Origin: Oligoflexales bacterium
GTDB lineage: Bacteria > Bdellovibrionota_B > Oligoflexia > Oligoflexales > Bog-1112
DNA length: 45,861 bases
NCBI GenBank assembly: GCA_017985985.1
Contig: JAGNWK010000015.1
Coordinates: 1-45,861, forward strand
Direction of reading: 5' to 3'
In this document: positions 1-8,148 of the stretch, piece by piece
Numbering within the stretch: the stretch's first letter is position 1
How the letters are laid out: the number at the start of each line of letters is the position of its first letter
The notes under the pieces: generated by a model
Told to the model about the DNA's origin: nothing
Databases searched by the model: none
Seen by the model: the letters and a program-made list of their open reading frames with translations, nothing else
Position numbers and translations under genes: made by a program

Positions 1-26
1 CTCTTCTTGCCCCCTCTTCTTGCCCC
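1..26. repeat. Two tandem copies of a 13-base unit
   Basis: The unit CTCTTCTTGCCCC is present twice head to tail at 1-13 and 14-26. Related pyrimidine-rich sequence (CCCTCTTCTTAACC) recurs near 837, after the next gene. What lies upstream is not visible, so this may be the edge of a longer array. Nothing else is evident before the first gene. Confidence 0.6.
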
Positions 27-118
27 CCTGAAATAAGACTGTCTTTTCTTTCCAAAATATGTCATAAAAATCAAAATACTACACGAAATTTTAACCGTCA
101 CTATTGGGTGCTTCAACT

Positions 119-817
119 ATGAGTGAAAAACCTAAAGTCTGTGTTATCGATGAGAATCCATCTGTAAAGTTTGGCTGGGAGAAGTCTCTGTCGGATCAAG
201 CTCAACTTGATTTTTATCAGGACCATCGAGATCTCGTCCTGAAGGCGGAGAAGGACCCAAGCCTTATACCTTCTTATGCCTGTATTATCGTCGGTAGACT
301 GTATCCTCATATTGGACTTGATATCGTCCAGTCGACGGTTCCCCAGCTGTTGAGACAGTCTGCAAAGGGGCCCGTTTTTCTCAACTGGCAGGGTTATATT
401 GTGAAGGAGGAGCTGGAGAAAAAGTTTGATGGCAAAATTTTCCATCGCTATGGGATTAAATGGCACACGCTCAAACTAAGAATTCAACGGATGGACAAGA
501 AGAAAAAACAGAGCCAAAAGCCCTTTGTCCTCCCTTCTTCCCAACAAAACTTAGCACCAGTTCCTAAGCAAGTTCGTATGAGCAAGGTCCAAAGGTGTCA
601 GAGCTTGCTAAAACTTATGGCAAGTCGAGCAGAGGGGCAACATAGAGAAAAAATAGAGCACTATGCTTTCCATGACTCAAAGGGTGGCGTAGCTCTTCTT
701 GAGGCCATTTACAATAGACTTCTCGTCGATCGAAAAGGTCTAGAAGGTTGTCCCAGTCGGTACATCAACAGCTCACCTGTCATTGCTGTTCGAATCTTGC
801 GGGAAGCCTTAAACTGA
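119..817 (+). CDS. Small protein with a degenerate response-regulator receiver domain
   Basis: This is a 232-residue protein from the ATG at 119; an in-frame TTG at 104 is less likely and neither has a strong ribosome binding site. Residues 7-14 (VCVIDENP) resemble the first strand and acidic pocket of a CheY-like receiver. The strand that should carry the phosphorylated aspartate reads IIVGRLYP (56-63), with Gly59 where Asp is expected, and no conserved Lys is evident later. Residues about 130-155 are basic and rich in Lys and Gln. Residues 155-232 are of no family I recognise. Seen: receiver-like pattern without the acceptor Asp. Inferred: a phosphorylation-independent pseudo-receiver used for protein contact. 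It could also be an unrelated Rossmann-like fold. It stands alone, 156 bases before thrS. Confidence 0.6.
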   Translation: MSEKPKVCVIDENPSVKFGWEKSLSDQAQLDFYQDHRDLVLKAEKDPSLIPSYACIIVGRLYPHIGLDIVQSTVPQLLRQSAKGPVFLNWQGYIVKEELEKKFDGKIFHRYGIKWHTLKLRIQRMDKKKKQSQKPFVLPSSQQNLAPVPKQVRMSKVQRCQSLLKLMASRAEGQHREKIEHYAFHDSKGGVALLEAIYNRLLVDRKGLEGCPSRYINSSPVIAVRILREALN

Positions 818-848
818 GTTTCAACCCTAGCTCTTCCCTCTTCTTAAC

Positions 849-884
849 CTCCTGACTTTATCTTAATCCCCTGACTTTATCTCA
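849..884. repeat. Two copies of CCTGACTTTATCT upstream of thrS
   Basis: The 13-mer CCTGACTTTATCT occurs twice, about 23 bases apart, in the spacer before thrS. It is a short direct repeat that could be an operator pair or simple slippage. A TATAAG hexamer near 932 could be a -10 box for thrS, but no convincing -35 accompanies it. Confidence 0.4.
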
Positions 885-973
885 TTTGTCTGTGATTGAG
901 ATCTCTAGCCTTACCCTTAAAAATCCGGTATAAGTTCTGAGCTTCATAAACCTGTTTTTATAGAGAAGTGATC

Positions 974-2800
974 ATGGACGAGTCTAGTTTAAAAGAAAAG
1001 AATCCAAAGCTTTTTGCCATCCGACATTCTTTAGCCCATGTTTTGGCTCAGGCTGTTCAAATAGAATTTCCCGGTGTTAAGCTTGGATTTGGTCCACCGA
1101 CGGAAACGGGTTTTTTTTATGATTTTGACTTTCAGGATAAGAAGATTTCAGACCTGGACTTGCCCCGCATCGAAGAACGCATGCGAGCCATCATTAAGTC
1201 TAAGCAGACGTTTAGTTTAGAAGAGGCAGACTTTGCCAAGGCTTTGCAAAAGGTAGAGTCCCTTAAGGAACCCTATAAGGTTCAAAATATTGAGAATCTA
1301 AAAGCTAGGGGAGTCAGTAAGTTCAGCTTTTACTCCAATGGTCCTTTTACAGATCTTTGTGAGGGCCCCCATGTTGAAAATACGGCAGAACTGCCTTTGA
1401 AGGCTTTTAAGTTGGATAGGCTTGCTGGGGCTTATTGGCTCGGTAGCGAGGCCAATAAAATGCTGACTCGGATCTATGCTTTGGCCTTCGAAACAAAAGA
1501 GGAACTGCAGGACTTTGTTTCGAGGCGGGAGCGGGCTCAGCAATTTGACCACAAAGTTTTAGGGCAAGAGTTAGAACTTTTCTTCGTGGATGATTTGGTC
1601 GGTAAGGGTCTGCCCATGTGGCTACCGAATGGGGCTGCCCTTCGGGATCAGATCGAGACTTTTGCAAAAGAGATGGAGTTCAAAGCTGGATACAAAAGGG
1701 TGAGCACTCCCGTTTTAGCTAAGGATGCGCTTTTTTTAAAGAGCCAGCATCTGCCCGCGTATGAAGAGTCGATGTTTCCTCCTATGCGCTGTCATGACGG
1801 TGGGGATGATAAAGAAGGGCAGAAATACTATTTGCGACCGATGAACTGCCCCCACCATCACTTGGTTTATGGCCATAAGATGCGTAGCTATCGGGATCTG
1901 CCTTTACGTCTAGCTGAATACGGGTCCGTCTTTCGCTATGAGCAGTCAGGGGAACTCTCCGGGCTGTTGCGCGTTCGGGGTATGACTCAAAACGATGCCC
2001 ACATTTATTGTAGGCTCGATCAGGTTGAAGAGCAGATTGCGAGTGTTTTAAGTTTATACCTTGAATTTTATCGCGTCTTCCAGCTGAAAAGTTACACTTT
2101 ACGCCTTTCTCTCCGGGACCCCGAGAATCTGAGCAAATTTAAGGGTGCCGATGAGATGTGGGTCCAGGCAGAGGCCATCTTAAGGAAGTGTCTAGATGAG
2201 GCGAAGGTGCCCTACTATGTCGGTATCGGTGAGGCAGCCTTTTATGGGCCCAAAATAGACGTTCAGTTTAAGAACCTCATGGGGCGAGAGGAAACTGTTT
2301 CCACCATCCAACTTGATTTCCTTGCAGCTGTGAATTTTCAGTTAAAATATATCGATGCTTCCGGGAAAGAAGAAGCTCCCGTGGTTATCCATCGAGCGCC
2401 ACTTTCGACGCACGAGCGTTTTGTAAGCTACCTGATCGAATATTATGGGGGTGCTTTTCCAACTTGGCTAGCTCCTGTCCAAGTTGTTCTGATCCCAATC
2501 TCGACCCAGTTCTTGTCCTACTGTGAGGACTTAGAAAAGAGATTGTTCCAAGAAGGTGTTCGGGTGGAGCTTGATACTTCGGACAATACATTCGGGAAAA
2601 AGATTAGAAATCATAGCAAGCGAAAGATCCCTATTCTACTGATTGCTGGCCAGGACGAGGTCGACAAGGGGACGGTAACGGTAAGACGCTATGGCATAGA
2701 AGAGCAGACGAAGCTAGCCAAAGAGGAGTTCATTGGCGGCTTACTCAGCGAGATTAAAAATAGGGTAAGCTTTCGAGAACCCATGGCCTCTCTTTTTTAG
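974..2800 (+). CDS. thrS: Threonyl-tRNA synthetase lacking the N-terminal TGS domain
   Basis: Class II aminoacyl-tRNA synthetase that charges tRNA(Thr) in the cytoplasm, about 608 residues. The editing domain starts almost at once, with the HxxxH motif at His18/His22. The catalytic core follows with the zinc ligand Cys in MNCPHH, motif 2 around FRYEQSGE and LLRVRGMTQNDAHIY, the zinc ligand His in VVIHRAPL, and the anticodon-binding domain from WLAPVQV to the end. The usual first 60 or so residues (TGS domain) are absent and no in-frame coding sequence upstream could supply them. I prefer the ATG at 974, with GAGAAG upstream, over the GTG at 968. infC-rpmI-rplT, which usually follow thrS, are missing; a hairpin comes next. 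Confidence 0.95.
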   Translation: MDESSLKEKNPKLFAIRHSLAHVLAQAVQIEFPGVKLGFGPPTETGFFYDFDFQDKKISDLDLPRIEERMRAIIKSKQTFSLEEADFAKALQKVESLKEPYKVQNIENLKARGVSKFSFYSNGPFTDLCEGPHVENTAELPLKAFKLDRLAGAYWLGSEANKMLTRIYALAFETKEELQDFVSRRERAQQFDHKVLGQELELFFVDDLVGKGLPMWLPNGAALRDQIETFAKEMEFKAGYKRVSTPVLAKDALFLKSQHLPAYEESMFPPMRCHDGGDDKEGQKYYLRPMNCPHHHLVYGHKMRSYRDLPLRLAEYGSVFRYEQSGELSGLLRVRGMTQNDAHIYCRLDQVEEQIASVLSLYLEFYRVFQLKSYTLRLSLRDPENLSKFKGADEMWVQAEAILRKCLDEAKVPYYVGIGEAAFYGPKIDVQFKNLMGREETVSTIQLDFLAAVNFQLKYIDASGKEEAPVVIHRAPLSTHERFVSYLIEYYGGAFPTWLAPVQVVLIPISTQFLSYCEDLEKRLFQEGVRVELDTSDNTFGKKIRNHSKRKIPILLIAGQDEVDKGTVTVRRYGIEEQTKLAKEEFIGGLLSEIKNRVSFREPMASLF

Positions 2801-2823
2801 AGGGCTGATAAGGCGAGAATTCT

Positions 2824-2845
2824 AAGAGGGCCGAGGTGCCCTCTT
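2824..2845 (+). terminator. Hairpin after thrS, possible weak terminator
   Basis: AAGAGGGC (2824-2831) pairs perfectly with GCCCTCTT (2838-2845) around a six-base loop, 24 bases past the thrS stop. It is followed by TAGAAAA rather than a T run, so it is either a weak terminator or a 3' stabilising hairpin. Confidence 0.45.
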
Positions 2846-2854
2846 TAGAAAAAA

Positions 2855-3060
2855 TAAAGTTTTTAAACCCTAGTTTTTCTTGCTTAATAGGAGTCCTTTT
2901 GCATATTGAGGGACTAATTTTTTTGCTGAAATGTCATGGAATGATTTCATGAACTTCTCTTTTGCGCAAATCATAGGCAAACAGGAGAACCCTAGTGAGA
3001 TCAAAGACTTCAAGAGGAATTGATCGGAGTTATCCCCAGACCCTGGGGATAACTTTTTTT
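2855..3060 (+). promoter_or_regulatory. Structured leader or small-RNA candidate ending in a terminator
   Basis: This 200-base stretch between thrS and the flavoprotein gene has no credible open reading frame. It contains short self-complementary segments (for example CTCTT near 2957 with AAGAG near 3011) and ends in the strong terminator at 3028-3060, only 30 bases before the next start codon. Either it is a small independent RNA, or it is the 5' leader of the flavoprotein gene with an attenuator. I do not recognise a known riboswitch consensus in it; in particular it does not match the FMN (RFN) element. Confidence 0.35.
3028..3060 (+). terminator. Strong rho-independent terminator
   Basis: AGTTATCCCCAG (3028-3039) pairs perfectly with CTGGGGATAACT (3043-3054) across a three-base loop, giving a 12-bp stem followed by seven Ts (3054-3060). 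This is a textbook intrinsic terminator on the plus strand. Confidence 0.9.
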
Positions 3061-3090
3061 ATGAGAAATATCCGATTTTATGGATTTTAA

Positions 3091-3717
3091 ATGGAAAAAA
3101 GAAAAACAAAGCTTCAACCAGACGTGTCTGGGGTGAGAAGCTTAAAACTAGGTTCTGGAAAGCATATTTTTCTTGTTTGTGGCAGTGTGCGTCAGGATAG
3201 CCGGACCAGAAGTGCTATGAACCTTATTGTCGATGAACTTCAGAAGGAGGGGGCCTCAGTAAAAGTCTTTGAACCCAAGGACCTACAGCTCCCTTTCTTG
3301 GGTTCAGCCTTCCCCCCTGAGGTTGCAGGGGAGCTACAAAGGGACGTGGCTAAGGCGGACGGTCTGATCCTCTGTACCCCGGAGTACAACGGGAGTTTTT
3401 CTGCTGTACTTATGGCTATTCTCGAAAATTTAGGCTATCCTGCCGCCTACGCTGGTAAGCCCGTGAATCTTATTGGAGTCGCTGCCGGGAGTCTTGGGGC
3501 CACTAAGGCCTTGGAGCACTTGAGATCTGTCTGTTTTCACAATGGTGCTCTTGTTCTCCCTAGCTCCATTTCCATTTCAGAAGCTCATGCCGTATTCGAT
3601 GAGGAAGGTCATTGTCTGCGCCCAGATCTTGATTTGATGATCCGTACTTCTGCCCAATCTCTTCTGAATTTTCTAGCCAGTGGGAAGATTTCACAGTTTG
3701 GAATAAAAAAGTTATGA
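3091..3717 (+). CDS. NAD(P)H-dependent FMN reductase (chromate/quinone reductase-like)
   Basis: A 208-residue flavodoxin-fold reductase that transfers electrons from NAD(P)H through FMN to quinones, chromate or azo compounds; the natural substrate cannot be read from sequence. The FMN phosphate loop is at residues 30-39 (CGSVRQDSRT) and the family motif TPEYNGSF is at about residues 97-104, followed by the conserved AGKPVNLIGVAAG strand. The first 24 residues are a basic extension before the fold begins. No good ribosome binding site precedes the ATG, and the terminator just upstream leaves only 30 bases. The stop overlaps the rlmN start (ATGA), implying co-translation with rlmN. Known for the family: cytoplasmic dimer or tetramer. 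Inferred: quinone or redox protection. Confidence 0.85.
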   Translation: MEKRKTKLQPDVSGVRSLKLGSGKHIFLVCGSVRQDSRTRSAMNLIVDELQKEGASVKVFEPKDLQLPFLGSAFPPEVAGELQRDVAKADGLILCTPEYNGSFSAVLMAILENLGYPAAYAGKPVNLIGVAAGSLGATKALEHLRSVCFHNGALVLPSSISISEAHAVFDEEGHCLRPDLDLMIRTSAQSLLNFLASGKISQFGIKKL

Positions 3718-4781
3718 GTTTGATCGAGAAAAGTCGGGAAGAGCTAAAGGAAATACTCTGCACTCAGTGGGGGGAGCCCCTTTACCGCTGGCAGCAGGTC
3801 TGCGAGTGGATTTTCGAGCACAGGGTTTTCAGGCCGGAAGAGATGACGAATGTCCCCAAGAGTTTGAGGGAAAGAATAGCCAAAGAACTTCCCGAAGAAT
3901 GGCCTGAGGTCCATGAGCGTTTGGACTCGGAGGACGGAGCGAGCAAGTTACTTCTGCGCACCTGCAAGAATCAAATGATTGAAGCCGTCATCCTTCGTTA
4001 TGAGGGTAGGACGAGCCTCTGCTTGTCGAGTCAGGTTGGTTGCCGTCAGGCCTGTACGTTTTGTCAGACTGGGAAACTGGGTTTTTTTAGAAGTTTGAGC
4101 AGCACAGAAATCATGGCCCAGTTTGCGATTGCACAAAGCCTGCTTCATGCAGAAGGTCGTCGCATCAGCCATGTGGTCTTCATGGGGATGGGTGAGCCGC
4201 TCGATAATTTTCAAGCTGTTTTGAAAACGGTTCGGCTCTTGATCGATGAGTATGGAATTTCCACTCGTAAGGTGACCGTATCGACAGCGGGAGTGGCTGA
4301 TAAAATTATTGAACTTGCAGAGCAGCTACGGGTTGCTCTGGCTATTTCTCTGCATGCCTGTCGGGATGAGTTGCGTAGCGAACTGATGCCTATCAATAGG
4401 CGCTTTCCGCTGGCTGTCCTTAAAGAGTCTCTGCTCACTTATCAAAAAATGACGGGTGACCCTCTTACGATGGAATATATACTGATCAAGGATAAAAATT
4501 GCTCGCAGAGGGAGGCACGCGAGCTGGTGGGCTTTCTCCATGGACTTCGAGCAAAGGTCAACCTCATCCCCTTTAACCATCATCCAGGTCTGCCTTATGA
4601 AAGGCCGAGTGATGAGGATATTCGTTTGTTCCAATCCTATCTCTCCAAGAGGGGCATCCCGGCCCCTGTTCGATACAGCAAGGGTGCTCAGGTCTCAGCA
4701 GCCTGTGGTCAACTAGCCGCTAAAAATAAAGACCAACTCCACGTTGCCCCCGAACGAAAAAAAGTCGTCAATTTTGTATAG
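3714..4781 (+). CDS. rlmN: Dual-specificity 23S rRNA A2503 / tRNA A37 C2-methyltransferase RlmN
   Basis: Radical SAM enzyme of 355 residues that adds a methyl group at C2 of A2503 in 23S rRNA, and in characterised members also A37 of some tRNAs. The 4Fe-4S ligands are Cys110, Cys114 and Cys117 (CxxxCxxC in GCRQACTFC). The two cysteines of the methyl-transfer mechanism are both present: Cys103 (SLCLSSQVGC) and Cys331 (AACGQLA). The GMGEPL SAM-binding motif follows. Length is normal. The start overlaps the flavoprotein gene by four bases. It ends just before a dispersed palindromic repeat, with no intrinsic terminator visible, and is convergent with the next gene. Confidence 0.97.
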   Translation: MSLIEKSREELKEILCTQWGEPLYRWQQVCEWIFEHRVFRPEEMTNVPKSLRERIAKELPEEWPEVHERLDSEDGASKLLLRTCKNQMIEAVILRYEGRTSLCLSSQVGCRQACTFCQTGKLGFFRSLSSTEIMAQFAIAQSLLHAEGRRISHVVFMGMGEPLDNFQAVLKTVRLLIDEYGISTRKVTVSTAGVADKIIELAEQLRVALAISLHACRDELRSELMPINRRFPLAVLKESLLTYQKMTGDPLTMEYILIKDKNCSQREARELVGFLHGLRAKVNLIPFNHHPGLPYERPSDEDIRLFQSYLSKRGIPAPVRYSKGAQVSAACGQLAAKNKDQLHVAPERKKVVNFV

Positions 4782-4813
4782 ATCCTACTGATAGGCCACC
4801 TACAGTCCTAGTC

Positions 4814-4985
4814 CGCAATGACGAGATTCTGCGATTTCGTCATTGCGAGGAGGCGGAGGTGACGAAGCAATCTTGCCTTTACACGGAGATTGCTTCACTT
4901 CGCTCGCAATGACGAGGTTCTGCGATGAATACTTAGACAAGTTGGTTCGCAATGACGAGGTTCTGCCACTTCGTTATTGCGAGGA
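4814..4985. repeat. Dispersed palindromic repeat, composite copy
   Basis: The core is a long hairpin: CGTCATTGCGAG (4838-4849) pairs with CTCGCAATGACG (4903-4914), and inside it GAAGCAATCT (4864-4873) pairs with AGATTGCTTC (4887-4896). Partial copies flank it: CGCAATGACGAG near 4814, and again near 4948 and 4971. The other copies in this window are at 35764-35825 and 41021-41083. The element lies between the convergent rlmN and FAD-protein genes and runs into the end of the latter. It resembles non-autonomous palindromic repeats (REP or MITE type); no encoded protein is seen. Confidence 0.85.
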
Positions 4986-6371
4986 CCATACACCTAAAAG
5001 CGTTTTGCTCAGTTTCTCTACTTGGACACGGAGATCGGGAACAGCTGTGTTTTCCCACAGTTCTCCAATCTGCAGACCGCCTAGAGTGTAGAGTCGGGTA
5101 GAGCGGGTGCCATCTTGCTGGATCATTGCTCCATTGGAGGAGGCTTGCAGTCCCATGCCGAGAATATGGGGACTGATATAGGATCTCTTCAACAGATTTT
5201 GAATAAGAGGGTCTTGATTTTTGAGAGCATTGTAGTTGGGACCTGTGCAGTTTATGACACTTTGAATTTTTAGCGTTTGAGAGCCCCTAGACCCTTTCAG
5301 GGCCAATTTGACTTCCATTGCATGTGAAGACTCTCTTAAAGACTGCAGGCGACCAGCATGGAGAACAAGTTGTCCTCTTGCTTTAAAGTCTTGCATTAGT
5401 TGAAAAACGTCTGGGGCTATGCGGTGTCTGTGCACATCCCAGAAGGGGCGAACGTGCCGTAGAAACCTTCTCTTCTCCTCGAGAGAAAGGGCTGTCCACA
5501 AAGCCTGAGTCTTAGGGCGTAAGGAGTCGATAACAGCTCTCCAGTTTCCCCCTGCTTGTTCTGCAGTTCGAATGTGATGACGGACTAACGATGTCAGTTT
5601 TCGGATGGAGATCTTTTTATGCTCTGTGAGATCGAGAAAGGACGGATATTCCGGAGAGGCTTTGTGAGGCTGTGGGAGAAATCCTTTGAATGAGACGGCA
5701 TGGATCGTTCCTCTATGAGCTTTTTGATGCAAGCTTAGGATAAGGTCCACCATGGTGAGACCCGTCCCAATGATGAGGATGTCGTCGTTTGGTTTGAAAC
5801 CTCGGAGTCCGTCTTTTGCCCAAGGATCGTTTACATAGCGTGCACAGCCTTCGAATTGCCCAGATGGGATTTTAGGGACGAGAGGCTGGTAGTTCCCCGT
5901 TGCAAGGACGACTTGTTTTGCTTTCAGAACCTCGCCATTTTTGCAGAATACATGGGCCTCGTCTTTTATGAACTCTAGATCTTCCACAGAGTGTTGTAGA
6001 GTCACACATTCAGTGTTCTTACCTTTCCCTTCGATACTCTTCGTTAACAAGTCTTGTAAATAGAGCCCGTAAATCCGACGAGGCACAAAAGATCCGCTGG
6101 TGTAGGATGGAAAGTTCAATTTTTCAGACTGAACCTGAAGCCAGTTTAAAAAATGTTGGGGCTCTGTAGATAGTGCGCTCATTTTGCCGGCGGGGACATT
6201 GAGGAGGTGACAGTCCTCTGTGGTGCCGTAGGCTGTCCCTTGACCTATAGATTCTTTTTTCTCTATCAGGGCTATGCGGAGAGTTTTATCTGTGTTTTTT
6301 GTCTGACGGAGCAGCTGTGCCGCCATAACAGTTCCACTGAATCCAGCACCTATGATTGCCAAATCAAACAT
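4974..6371 (-). CDS. FAD/NAD(P)-binding protein of the YdhS family (COG4529)
   Basis: Predicted flavoprotein of 465 residues. The N-terminal Rossmann motif GAGFSG lies at residues 8-13, then LIEK at the end of the second strand, and the family-typical GQGTAYGT and LNVPAGKMSA motifs. A second dinucleotide site, IIGTGLTMVD, is in the middle, and INCTGPN lies near the C-terminus. Reaction unknown. I chose the ATG at 6371, which has GAGG six bases upstream, over the in-frame TTG at 6410. The last residues (VWSSQ) and stop are read from the dispersed repeat, whose TCGCAATAAC arm supplies the TAA. It is last in a minus-strand cluster, 83 bases after the ABC ATPase gene. Confidence 0.85.
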   Translation of the reverse strand: MFDLAIIGAGFSGTVMAAQLLRQTKNTDKTLRIALIEKKESIGQGTAYGTTEDCHLLNVPAGKMSALSTEPQHFLNWLQVQSEKLNFPSYTSGSFVPRRIYGLYLQDLLTKSIEGKGKNTECVTLQHSVEDLEFIKDEAHVFCKNGEVLKAKQVVLATGNYQPLVPKIPSGQFEGCARYVNDPWAKDGLRGFKPNDDILIIGTGLTMVDLILSLHQKAHRGTIHAVSFKGFLPQPHKASPEYPSFLDLTEHKKISIRKLTSLVRHHIRTAEQAGGNWRAVIDSLRPKTQALWTALSLEEKRRFLRHVRPFWDVHRHRIAPDVFQLMQDFKARGQLVLHAGRLQSLRESSHAMEVKLALKGSRGSQTLKIQSVINCTGPNYNALKNQDPLIQNLLKRSYISPHILGMGLQASSNGAMIQQDGTRSTRLYTLGGLQIGELWENTAVPDLRVQVEKLSKTLLGVWSSQ

Positions 6372-6454
6372 AAGGTCCTCTTCTCCTACAAATAAGTAGG
6401 GGGAATTCAAAGGGGGAAGTCCTCATTCGAAAGAATTTCTAGGGGGGACTCCTC

Positions 6455-7426
6455 TTAAGGAAGGTAAAGCCAACAAGCTACTTTATGACTCGGGTCTTGC
6501 GGAGAGGCAAGAAGAGTCGGGGCTTCGCTATGGCAGCGAGGCATAGCGTGGGCACAGCGGTCAGCAAACTGGCAAGCAGTCAGTCTTGAGGTGAGGGATG
6601 GGACCTGGCCTTCTATGCTAGCGAGAGAGCTTTGCTTTTTGCCAAGTTTAGGCCTCGCTTTCAAGAGCCCCTGTGTGTAGGGATGTAGAGCCGATAGAAA
6701 AATAGAACTTGTTTTGGCTGATTCGACGATTCTTCCTGCATACATAATAGCGACATGATCACAGACTTGAGAGACGACCCCAAGATCATGGGTGATTAGG
6801 AGTATAGCCATTCCCAGTTCCTGCTGGACTTGATTCATGAGCCCAAGAATCTGGGCCTGAATGGTGACGTCCAGGGCGGTTGTGGGCTCGTCAGCTATGA
6901 GCAGCTCAGGTTTACAGGACAATGCCATGGCTATCATGACACGCTGCCTCATTCCCCCAGAAAGCTGGTGGGGATACTCCTTGTAGCGTTGCTGGGCTAG
7001 GGGGATATGAACGGCCTCCAGCATGGCTATAGCTTGCTTTCTAGCCTCTTTCGAAGACATGTGCTTGTGGATTTGGAAAACCTCGGCAATTTGGTCGCCA
7101 ACCGTGAAGACAGGGTTAAGGCTTGTCATGGGCTCTTGAAAAATCATGCTGATCTCGCGCCCTCGTATAGAGCGCAGTTCATCGAGGGATATTTTCAAGA
7201 GATCCTTTGTTTTAAAAAGAATCTCACCATGGGTGATTTTTGCAGAGCTTTCATCGAGTAGGCGGAGGATAGATAAGGAGGTGACACTTTTACCACAACC
7301 AGACTCCCCGACCAGACCCAGCGTTTGGCCTTTCTCTATCGTTAAGTCCAAATGTTCGATAGCAGGATAAAGTTTCCCTCTCATGAAAAACGAGCTTGTC
7401 AACTTTTTGATTTCAAGAAGGCTCAC
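6455..7426 (-). CDS. Oligopeptide/dipeptide ABC transporter ATP-binding protein (OppD/DppD type)
   Basis: ATPase subunit of a peptide-type ABC importer. Walker A is GESGCGKS, the signature LSGGMRQRV, Walker [14 protein letters not shown], and the H-loop THDLG. A C-terminal oligo_HPY region follows, with the usual cysteines ([14 protein letters not shown]). The GTG at 7426 shares a GTGA overlap with the upstream stop and starts right at the conserved [12 protein letters not shown], so I prefer it to an in-frame GTG at 7447. No permease, binding protein or partner ATPase (OppF type) is in the window, so it is an orphan here. Partners may be encoded elsewhere. It sits inside a cluster with two lipoproteins and tadA. 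Confidence 0.9.
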   Translation of the reverse strand: MSLLEIKKLTSSFFMRGKLYPAIEHLDLTIEKGQTLGLVGESGCGKSVTSLSILRLLDESSAKITHGEILFKTKDLLKISLDELRSIRGREISMIFQEPMTSLNPVFTVGDQIAEVFQIHKHMSSKEARKQAIAMLEAVHIPLAQQRYKEYPHQLSGGMRQRVMIAMALSCKPELLIADEPTTALDVTIQAQILGLMNQVQQELGMAILLITHDLGVVSQVCDHVAIMYAGRIVESAKTSSIFLSALHPYTQGLLKARPKLGKKQSSLASIEGQVPSLTSRLTACQFADRCAHAMPRCHSEAPTLLASPQDPSHKVACWLYLP

Positions 7427-8139
7427 TGTTCGTTCACTTTCTGCCACTCTACTTTGTAATTTCCAGAGCCATCGGTGAAGAGGCCCGTTTCCTCTTTGAG
7501 ATTTTTACACCACTGGGCCTGGTGTCTTCTCAGCCCGAGGAAGCTCGTCCAGGAAATTAGAGAGCAAACTTTATGAAGGGTGCCATTTTTACGACGGGAA
7601 AAACTGACTTCAATCGTTCGTGGATCACTATAAAAATAACATGTTTTTGACTCATAAGTTCCCTCACATCGGTAAGCGTCGGGCAACCAAGATGCTGGGA
7701 ATTTATCCGAGAAAAGACAGGCTAGCTCAGATCCCTTGATACCGATGAAAAATCCATCCGTTTCTAGATACTCGTCCTTTCTTACTTTTACCTTTGAGCT
7801 GAGGCTGTCGTTAAGGGGGGCTAGTTTATGTTTAAGCTCGAAAGTAAAGGGAGCACCCTGAGCTGGATGGTTTTTATAAGCGATATGACCAAGACTTTGG
7901 CCCAGAGCGTCCTGCAGCTCCCAGTCCCAAGTGCCTGCCTGGGCTATCCAGTCCAGGTTGAGGGAAAGGATGAGGTCTTTTCCCCTATACAACATGCCCG
8001 ATATAGCTCCATCAGAGTTCTTGCACTCATCGAAGGACTGCCTGTCCTCTTCTGGTAGTGTGATCCGCTCTTTCTTGGAGAGAAATTGGCAGGAGGAGAG
8101 AGAAAGAAGAGCGATGAGATATAGGTAGAGCATGAACAT
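7423..8139 (-). CDS. Putative lipoprotein of unknown function
   Basis: A 238-residue protein with a short hydrophobic signal peptide ending in the lipobox LSSC, so Cys17 would be acylated and the protein anchored in the outer or inner membrane facing the periplasm. The mature part is rich in Trp and Cys (for example CEGTYESKTCYF) and predicted mostly beta. I recognise no family. It begins 9 bases after the TPR lipoprotein stop and its own stop overlaps the ABC ATPase start (GTGA), so the three are almost certainly co-transcribed and translationally coupled. The in-frame second ATG, at codon 3, is an equally possible start. Confidence 0.75.
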   Translation of the reverse strand: MFMLYLYLIALLSLSSCQFLSKKERITLPEEDRQSFDECKNSDGAISGMLYRGKDLILSLNLDWIAQAGTWDWELQDALGQSLGHIAYKNHPAQGAPFTFELKHKLAPLNDSLSSKVKVRKDEYLETDGFFIGIKGSELACLFSDKFPASWLPDAYRCEGTYESKTCYFYSDPRTIEVSFSRRKNGTLHKVCSLISWTSFLGLRRHQAQWCKNLKEETGLFTDGSGNYKVEWQKVNEQ

Positions 8140-8148
8140 GAGGCCTGT

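Noticed and set aside
2855..3060. FMN riboswitch or 4.5S/SRP RNA before the flavoprotein gene
   Set aside because: None of the conserved sequence blocks of those RNAs could be found in the stretch.
4814..4985. Regular repeats considered as a CRISPR array
   Set aside because: The copies are unequal, inverted and without regular unique spacers, and no cas gene is present.
4843..5091. Plus-strand open frame of 82 codons after rlmN
   Set aside because: It is translated from the palindromic repeat and the antisense of the FAD-protein gene, so not a gene.
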